Below, piece after piece: positions 59,326 to 64,000 of a DNA stretch of 64,000 nt (positions within the stretch are counted from its first letter, which is position 1; each line of letters starts with the position of its first letter). This DNA comes from Hydrogenophaga pseudoflava (GTDB taxonomy: Bacteria > Pseudomonadota > Gammaproteobacteria > Burkholderiales > Burkholderiaceae_C), in the NCBI RefSeq assembly GCF_031020795.1, contig NZ_JAVHJP010000008.1, forward strand, positions 147,603 through 211,602, given 5' to 3'. A model generated the notes under the pieces. The model ran no database searches and was not told the DNA's origin. It saw nothing but the letters and a program-made list of their open reading frames with translations. The position numbers and the translations under genes were made by a program.

Positions 59326-60688
59326 TCCGCGCCAGCAACCCGCCGGCGCCGCCGGCCTCCAGGGACAGCGCGCCGCCGTAGAGCGCCACCAGGTCGGCCA
59401 CGATGGCCAGGCCCAGGCCGCTGCCGGGGGTGGCCTCGTCCAGCCGCACGCCGCGCGCCAGCACCGCCTGGCGCTGCTCCGGCGCGATGCCGGGGCCGTC
59501 GTCTTCCACCACCACCTGCAGCTGCCCGCCGTGCAGCCGGGCCTCGACCCGCACCCGTGCGCGCGCCCAGAGGCAGGCGTTGTCCAGCAGGTTGCCCAGC
59601 ATCTCCTGCAGGTCCTGCTCTTCACCGGCAAAGGCCCAGTCGGCGGGGATGTCGGCGCAGTCCAGCCGCAGCGCCCGCTCGGCGTGCACCTTGGCCATCA
59701 CGCGCAGCAGGCCGGCCAGCACCGGCGCCAGCGGGGTGCGCTGGCCCGGCAGGCGCTGCGAGGCCGCCACACGCGCGCGCGCCAGGTGCCAGTCGATGTG
59801 GCGCCGGGCGCGCCCGACCTGGTCGCGCACCAGGGCCGCCAGCGGCGCCGGGTCCGGGCCGTCGGCGCGGCTGGCGGCCTGGTCCAGCACCGCCAGCGGG
59901 GTCTTGAGCGCATGGGCCAGGTTGCCGGCCTGCGTGCGCGCGCGCTCGACCACCTCGGCGTTGCGGTCCAGCACGCGGTTGAAGTCGTCGATCAGGGGCT
60001 GCACCTCGGCCGGAAACTGGCCCTGCAGCCGGGCCGTGCGCCCTTCGCGCAGCGCGGTCAGCGCGCGCTGCAGGGCGCGCAGCGGTGCCAGGCCCACCGA
60101 CACCTGGGCCAGCGCCGCCAGCGCCAGCAGCAGGCCCAGTCCCAGCAGCGAGAGGGCCAGCACGCGCGCGAAACGCGCCGAGGCGACGGTGACTTCCTGC
60201 AGGTCGCCCGCCACCACCAGCCGCCAGCGCCGCTGCGGCGCGTCGGCCGGGTACACCGTGCGCTCCACCAGCAGCAGCCGCGCATCGCGCGGACCCGTGC
60301 CCTCGTGCACGTGCAGCTGGCCGTCGGCTGGCGCGTCGGGTTCGGGGCGCAGCCGGTCGTCCCAGAGCGAGCGCGAGCGCAGCGCACCCTGCGCGTCCGC
60401 GGGCGCGCCGACCTCGTCGAGCTGCCAGTACAGGCCCGAGTAGGGCCGGTGCCAGCGCGGGTCGGACAGCTGCGCCGGGTCGAGGCTGGCCTGGCCGGAG
60501 GGGTCGAACTCCAGTCGCGCGGTGAGCTGGTCCAGCTGCTGCGTGAGCGTGGTCTGGAACTGGCGCAGCACATGGTCCTGGAACAGGCTGTGCAGGAACA
60601 CACCCGCCAGCACCAGCGCCACGGCGAGCGCAGCCAGCGTGGCCGCCAGCCAGCGCACCCGCAGGGAAAGCGCCCGGCGCCAGGGCAT
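59303..60688 (-). CDS. Sensor histidine kinase, PhoQ/QseC-like, of the SHP cytochrome locus
   Basis: The 461-residue protein has membrane helices at about 10-35 and 175-200 around a periplasmic domain of about 140 residues, a HAMP-like linker, HisKA with H259 in NLAHALKTPLAVL and a HATPase domain (NLLDNACLWA, VVEDDGPGI, GSGLGLAIVADLVALYGG). The HALKTPLAVL form is found in PhoQ-like kinases. ATG 60688 is chosen over GTG 60694 because GAGG lies 5 bp upstream of it and would be inside the longer frame. It converges on eptA with a 23-bp overlap. Confidence 0.87.
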   Translation of the reverse strand: MPWRRALSLRVRWLAATLAALAVALVLAGVFLHSLFQDHVLRQFQTTLTQQLDQLTARLEFDPSGQASLDPAQLSDPRWHRPYSGLYWQLDEVGAPADAQGALRSRSLWDDRLRPEPDAPADGQLHVHEGTGPRDARLLLVERTVYPADAPQRRWRLVVAGDLQEVTVASARFARVLALSLLGLGLLLALAALAQVSVGLAPLRALQRALTALREGRTARLQGQFPAEVQPLIDDFNRVLDRNAEVVERARTQAGNLAHALKTPLAVLDQAASRADGPDPAPLAALVRDQVGRARRHIDWHLARARVAASQRLPGQRTPLAPVLAGLLRVMAKVHAERALRLDCADIPADWAFAGEEQDLQEMLGNLLDNACLWARARVRVEARLHGGQLQVVVEDDGPGIAPEQRQAVLARGVRLDEATPGSGLGLAIVADLVALYGGALSLEAGGAGGLLARISLPAVR

Positions 60689-60695
60689 CAGCACC

Positions 60696-61358
60696 TCACC
60701 GGGGCGCCGCCATGCGATAGCCCAGGCCCCGCACGGTTTCGATCAGGTCGGGCGGCAGCTTCTTGCGCAGGCGGCCGACAAAAACCTCGATGGTGTTGGA
60801 GTCGCGGTCGAAGTCCTGCGCGTAGATGTGTTCGGTCAGCTCGCTGCGCGAGACCACCGCGCCCGGCCGGTGCATCAGGTAGTCCAGCACCTTGTACTCG
60901 TGGCTGGTGAGCGCGACCGGCTGGCCCCCGCAGGTGACGCGGCCGCTGCGCGTGTCCAGCGCCAGCGGGCCGCAGCGCAGCACCGGCGAGGCCTGGCCGC
61001 TGGCGCGGCGGATCAGGGCGCGCACGCGGGCCAGCAGTTCCTCCATGTGGAAGGGCTTGGTCAGGTAGTCGTCTGCGCCGGCGTCGATGCCGGCCACCTT
61101 CTCGTTCCACTGGTCGCGCGCCGTGAGGATCAGCACCGGCATGGACCGGCCCGCGTCGCGCCAGCGCTTGAGCACGGTCAGCCCGTCGAGCACCGGCAGG
61201 CCGAGGTCGAGGACCACGGCGTCGAAGGTTTCGGTGTCGCCCAGGAAGTGCGCGTCGCGCCCGTTGTCGGCCTCGTCCACCACGTAGCCCGCCGCCGTGA
61301 GCCCATCGCGCAGCTGGGCGCGCAGCGTCGGCTCGTCTTCGACCAGCAGCAGCCTCAC
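60696..61358 (-). CDS. OmpR-family response regulator of the SHP cytochrome locus
   Basis: The 220-residue protein has acidic pocket VEDEP, phospho-acceptor D51 in VVLDLGLPVLDG, K in DDYLTKPFHMEEL and a C-terminal winged helix (HEYKVLDYLM, NTIEVFVGRLRKKLP, IETVRGLGYR). It pairs with the kinase gene 7 bp downstream. The PepSY gene stop overlaps its start as ATGA. Four GTTCA-type half-sites in the divergent spacer at 61732-61768 are its likely binding sites. Confidence 0.89.
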   Translation of the reverse strand: MRLLLVEDEPTLRAQLRDGLTAAGYVVDEADNGRDAHFLGDTETFDAVVLDLGLPVLDGLTVLKRWRDAGRSMPVLILTARDQWNEKVAGIDAGADDYLTKPFHMEELLARVRALIRRASGQASPVLRCGPLALDTRSGRVTCGGQPVALTSHEYKVLDYLMHRPGAVVSRSELTEHIYAQDFDRDSNTIEVFVGRLRKKLPPDLIETVRGLGYRMAAPR

Positions 61359-61708
61359 CGAGGCTCTCCGTGGGGCGGGCGTGGCGGGCGCACACGGCGC
61401 CCGATCACCTCGCCGGTGCCGGCGTCTATCACCAGCTTCTGCAACTGGCCATCGGGTTGCAGCAGCTTGACCTCGTAGATCCAGCGCCGGTCTTCGGACT
61501 CCAGTTCGATCTCCAGCACCCGGCCCGCCTGTTCGCGTTCCAGTCGATCGAGCACCGTGCGCAGCGGCAGGATCTGGCCGGCGACCACGGCCTCGCGCGC
61601 GCGTTCGTGGTCGCCGCGGTCGCGCGCCAGGGCGCCCGCCGAACCCAGCGCGGCCAGCACCAGCACCGTGGCGCGGAGCGGCAAAAAGCGGGGGGTCGCA
61701 GAGGCCAT
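61355..61708 (-). CDS. Periplasmic PepSY-domain protein
   Basis: The 117-residue protein has a signal peptide ending ALA-R (about residue 28) and one PepSY-like domain (VLDRLEREQAGRVLEIELE, then YEVKLLQPDGQLQKLVIDAGTGEVIG). Small PepSY proteins often sit before two-component genes and are thought to modulate the sensor or inhibit proteases. A CACAAT hexamer (minus strand, 61720-61715) ends 6 bp before its ATG and no ribosome site is present, so the message may be leaderless. It is the first gene of the regulator-kinase operon. Confidence 0.82.
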   Translation of the reverse strand: MASATPRFLPLRATVLVLAALGSAGALARDRGDHERAREAVVAGQILPLRTVLDRLEREQAGRVLEIELESEDRRWIYEVKLLQPDGQLQKLVIDAGTGEVIGRRVRPPRPPHGEPR

Positions 61709-61731
61709 GAAGCGATTGTGCGCCGCCGAAC

Positions 61732-61768
61732 TGAACGCCCGATGAACGGCGGGTTCAGGGCCGGTTCA
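61732..61768. promoter_or_regulatory. Two divergent pairs of GTTCA half-sites between PepSY and SHP genes
   Basis: TGAAC occurs at 61732-61736 and 61743-61747 (GTTCA on the minus strand), and GTTCA at 61753-61757 and 61764-61768. Each pair has the 11-bp period of OmpR/PhoB-family sites and points to its own promoter: the minus pair is followed 11 bp later by CACAAT, the plus pair by weak CAGCAT at 61781. This predicts that the local regulator controls both the cytochrome operon and its own operon. Confidence 0.55.
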
Positions 61769-61817
61769 AGGCGCGGGACGCAGCATCACCCCACACCACA
61801 ACAACCCCGAGAACCCC

Positions 61818-62222
61818 ATGAACCTCCGTTTGACCTCCTTGTTCTCCGCCGCACTGCTGGCGCTGCTGTGTGCCGGCACCGCCCAGGCCGCCGAGACCAC
61901 GCCCGCGGCCCAGCTGCAGCGCTGGAGCGCCCAGGCCGGCGCCTCGGGCAATGCGGCCAAGGGCCAGACCTTCTTCAACGCCAAACATGGTGGCGAATGG
62001 TCGTGTGCGTCCTGCCACGGCACGCCGCCCACCGCGCAGGGCCAACACGCCAACACCGGCAAGGTGATCGCGCCGCTGGCACCGGCCTTCAACGCCAAGG
62101 CCTTCACCGACAGCGCCAAGGTCGACAAGTGGTTCAAGCGCAACTGCAACGACGTGCTGACCCGCGAATGCAGTGCCGCCGAGAAGGCCGACGTGCTGGC
62201 CTACCTCAACAACCTGAAGTGA
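61818..62222 (+). CDS. shp: Cytochrome c SHP (DUF1924, sphaeroides heme protein type)
   Basis: The 134-residue protein has a signal peptide ending AQA-A (about residue 24), one heme c site C63-A-S-C66-H67 and a later cysteine pair C110/C118 that forms the SHP disulfide. SHP is a small oxygen-binding, high-spin cytochrome c that uses an asparagine as weak axial ligand. It is followed by genes for a diheme cytochrome (DHC) and a membrane b-type cytochrome, the same order as in Rhodobacter and Shewanella. These three probably pass electrons from quinol through cytochrome b and DHC to SHP in the periplasm. Confidence 0.9.
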   Translation: MNLRLTSLFSAALLALLCAGTAQAAETTPAAQLQRWSAQAGASGNAAKGQTFFNAKHGGEWSCASCHGTPPTAQGQHANTGKVIAPLAPAFNAKAFTDSAKVDKWFKRNCNDVLTRECSAAEKADVLAYLNNLK

Positions 62223-62245
62223 CACCCCATCGCCAAGGAGATGCC

Positions 62246-62764
62246 ATGAACACCTTCTCAAACCGACTGATCCGCCCCGGTGTGGCCGTCCTGCTGGGCC
62301 TGGCCGCGCTCGGCGCCGCGCATGCCGATGGCGGCCGCAGGATGCCGCGCGACGTGCCCAAGGCCTACATCGCCGAGTGCGCCGCCTGCCACATCGCTTA
62401 CGCGCCAGGCCTGCTGCCGGCGCGCTCGTGGCAACGCATCATGAGCGGCCTCGACCACCACTACGGCACCGACGCCTCGCTGGATGAGGCCACGGTCCGT
62501 CAGCTGTCGACCTGGCTGGTGGCCAATGCCCGCACCTACAAGCGGGTGAACGAGGAGCCGCCGCAGGACCGGCTCACCCGCTCGGCCTGGTTCGAGCGCA
62601 AGCACGACGACATCCCGCCCTCCGTGTGGGAGCACGCGGCCATCAGGAGCGCCGCCAACTGCGGCGCCTGCCACACCGGCGCCGACCGGGGCGATTTCGA
62701 CGACGACCACATCCGGCTGCCGGCCGGCGTGAGCCTGGGCCTGCGCCGCTTCTGGCACGACTGA
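62246..62764 (+). CDS. dhc: Diheme cytochrome c (DHC), partner of SHP
   Basis: The 172-residue protein has a signal peptide ending AHA-D (about residue 27) and two heme c sites: C45-A-A-C48-H49 and C139-G-A-C142-H143. Its middle region with RSWQRIMSGLDHHYGTDASL matches the diheme cytochrome family that donates electrons to SHP. AAGGAG at 62235-62240, 5 bp before ATG 62246, fixes the start. It is periplasmic and sits between the shp and cytochrome b genes. Confidence 0.9.
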   Translation: MNTFSNRLIRPGVAVLLGLAALGAAHADGGRRMPRDVPKAYIAECAACHIAYAPGLLPARSWQRIMSGLDHHYGTDASLDEATVRQLSTWLVANARTYKRVNEEPPQDRLTRSAWFERKHDDIPPSVWEHAAIRSAANCGACHTGADRGDFDDDHIRLPAGVSLGLRRFWHD

Positions 62765-62780
62765 ACCCAGGGAGCCCACC

Positions 62781-63533
62781 ATGAACGTCTCCACCTCACT
62801 GAACCCCGGCGCCCGCGCGGCGCAGGCCGGCGCCACCCCCGTGCGGCGCATCACCGACGCGCCCACGCGCATGTTCCACTGGCTGTTCGCGCTGAGCTTT
62901 CTCGGCGCCTACCTGACGGCCGATGGCGAACGCTGGCGCATGCTGCACGTCACCCTGGGTTACACGATGGCGGGCCTGCTGGCCTTCCGGGTGCTCTACG
63001 GTCTCTTCGGTCCGCGCCAAGCCGGCCTGGGCCTGCTCTGGCGCAAGCTCACCGGTGTGCCCGCCTGGCTGCGGTCGTTGCGCGGGGCGGCATCGCTGTC
63101 TGCCATCAACTGGCGCCAGGGCCAGAACCTGCTGATGGCGCTGGCCGTGGTGGCCCTGATGGTGCTGGTGCTGCCCCTGACGCTGACCGGTGACGCCAGC
63201 TTCAACGAATGGGGCGTGTTCCCCGGTGAAGACTGGCTGGGCGAGCTGCACGAGTTCTTCGGCGAAGCCATGCTGGTGGTGGTGCTGGCGCACCTCGCGC
63301 TGATCGCGGTCTTGAGCCTGCTGCGGCGCAAGAACATGGCCTCGCCCATGCTCACCGGCCGCCTCGAAGGCCCCGGACCGAACCCGGTGCCGCACAACCG
63401 GGTCTGGCTGGCCGCCCTGCTGTTGCTGGCGGTGCTGGCCTACGGCGCCTGGGAGTGGCAGCAGTCACCCCAGGGCCTGATCCCGGCGGGTGCGTGGGGG
63501 GCGGTGGTGCACGGCGATCGCGACGACGACTGA
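62781..63533 (+). CDS. Cytochrome b (b561/hydrogenase-cytochrome-b type) of the SHP system
   Basis: The 250-residue protein has four to five membrane helices; histidines for two b-hemes are available in TRMFHWLFALSF, MLHVTLGYTMAG, LHEFFGEAML and LAHLALIAV. The form RITDAPTRMFHW is typical of quinol-oxidising cytochrome b subunits. It should supply electrons to the diheme cytochrome. The gene starts 16 bp after dhc with GGGAG upstream. A C-terminal extra helix follows a short loop, and the last residues are acidic. Confidence 0.88.
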   Translation: MNVSTSLNPGARAAQAGATPVRRITDAPTRMFHWLFALSFLGAYLTADGERWRMLHVTLGYTMAGLLAFRVLYGLFGPRQAGLGLLWRKLTGVPAWLRSLRGAASLSAINWRQGQNLLMALAVVALMVLVLPLTLTGDASFNEWGVFPGEDWLGELHEFFGEAMLVVVLAHLALIAVLSLLRRKNMASPMLTGRLEGPGPNPVPHNRVWLAALLLLAVLAYGAWEWQQSPQGLIPAGAWGAVVHGDRDDD

Positions 63534-63551
63534 GCTTTGCGGCGCATTCCC

Positions 63552-63557
63552 TACAAT
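63552..63557 (+). promoter_or_regulatory. Candidate -10 box of pgk
   Basis: TACAAT in CCCTACAATTTG lies 30 bp before the pgk start, with no clear -35 box. A T of CTACAAT type element before housekeeping genes recurs in the window (39286-39291). Confidence 0.45.
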
Positions 63558-63587
63558 TTGCCCCGATCATCCGACCGAGGCTTCATC

Positions 63588-64000
63588 ATGCAATTCATCC
63601 GTTTCTCCGATCTCTGCGCCCAGGGCAAGGCCAAGGGCCAGCGCGTGTTCATCCGCGCCGACCTGAACGTCCCGCAGGACGACGCCGGCAACATCACCGA
63701 AGACACGCGCATCCGCGCCAGCATTCCCGCCATCCAGATGGCGCTGGACGCCGGCGCCGCGGTGATGGTCACGAGCCACCTGGGCCGTCCCACCGAGGGT
63801 GAGTTCAAGCCCGAGGACTCGCTGGCGCCCGTGGCCGCGCGCCTGGGCCAGCTGATGAACCGCAGCATCCGCGTGGTCGCCAACTGGGTCGACGGTGACT
63901 TCTCCGTCGCACCGGGCGAAGTCGTGCTGCTGGAGAACTGCCGCCTGAACGTGGGCGAGAAGAAGAACAAGCCCGAGCTGGCCGCCAAGCTGGGCAAGCT
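63588..64000 (+). CDS. pgk: Phosphoglycerate kinase, N-terminal part (3' end outside window)
   Basis: The first 137 residues are present and begin [20 protein letters not shown], followed by the substrate-binding blocks [12 protein letters not shown] (with the family RxDxNVP motif), [27 protein letters not shown] and [14 protein letters not shown]. It makes ATP from 1,3-bisphosphoglycerate in glycolysis, or the reverse in carbon fixation and gluconeogenesis. Nothing in the visible part looks abnormal; the gene runs off the window end. Confidence 0.95.
   Translation, partial: MQFIRFSDLCAQGKAKGQRVFIRADLNVPQDDAGNITEDTRIRASIPAIQMALDAGAAVMVTSHLGRPTEGEFKPEDSLAPVAARLGQLMNRSIRVVANWVDGDFSVAPGEVVLLENCRLNVGEKKNKPELAAKLGK

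Noticed and set aside
1..64000. tRNA, rRNA, CRISPR arrays, insertion sequences or integrase genes
   Set aside because: I looked for cloverleaf-like intergenic segments, regular short repeats and transposase motifs and saw none; an RNA-gene search was not possible.

Overview
The window is high-GC DNA (my impression about 68-70 %) with dense, often overlapping genes and no rRNA, tRNA, insertion sequence, phage or CRISPR that I can see. Gene content and order (YhdP-type protein, Nit1-type hydrolase, MltA, yajC-secD-secF, DUF1631, dprA / LysM / def-fmt, SHP-DHC-cytochrome b, pgk) point to a betaproteobacterium of the order Burkholderiales, most likely Comamonadaceae. That placement is inference from family resemblance, not from a search.

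Layout. (1) 1-5519, plus strand: the end of a YhdP/AsmA-like protein, a Nit1-type amidohydrolase, a DctS/DctR-like two-component pair and lytic transglycosylase MltA; a 46-aa membrane peptide is encoded on the minus strand with its start codon interleaved with that of mltA. (2) 5527-29454, minus strand: a 19-gene Wzx/Wzy-type exopolysaccharide (EPS) locus. In transcription order: Wza-type export protein, (terminator and 397-bp control region), priming sugar transferase, ManC/AlgA, GT4, Wzy-like, Wzx-like, GT2, GT4, pyruvyltransferase family, VanZ, a secreted glycosidase-like protein, Wzc-like kinase, a membrane J-domain protein, acyltransferase 3, GalE, DegT aminotransferase, GMC oxidoreductase, GT2, GT4. 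Most neighbours overlap by 4 bp (ATGA/GTGA). Sequences resembling sigma-54 -24/-12 promoters precede both the wza-like and the priming-transferase gene. (3) 29709-34745, minus strand: six secreted or envelope proteins (three related pilin-like proteins, a small secreted protein, a PapD-like chaperone, and an outer-membrane beta-barrel with a Cna/SdrD-B-like C-terminal domain) that look like a poorly described chaperone/usher-like surface-fibre system. (4) 34946-39229: an Lrp-type regulator divergent from a fused indolepyruvate ferredoxin oxidoreductase, with a 15-bp dyad between them. (5) 39375-50294: housekeeping genes (yajC, secD, secF, DUF1631, dprA, LysM protein, def, fmt) and an AzlCD amino-acid exporter. 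(6) 50337-59325: an envelope-modification regulon. A GT2, a DedA-superfamily protein, an ArnT-like transferase and a UDP-glucuronate 4-epimerase form one operon, followed by a PAP2 phosphatase, a PmrA/PmrB-like two-component system and an EptA-like phosphoethanolamine transferase. Close matches to the enterobacterial PmrA box (CTTAAG-N5-CTTAAG) stand before the operon and the regulator gene, and a degenerate one before eptA. (7) 59303-63533: a second OmpR-type two-component system with a PepSY protein, divergent from the cytochromes SHP, DHC and a b-type cytochrome; four GTTCA half-sites lie between them. (8) 63588-64000: the start of phosphoglycerate kinase.

How the parts work together. Much of the window serves the cell envelope: EPS synthesis and export, a putative surface fibre, and regulated lipid A decoration. 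The most novel-looking pieces are the fibre locus in (3), the inferred PmrA-controlled galacturonic-acid modification pathway in (6), and the sigma-54-like control of the EPS locus in (2).
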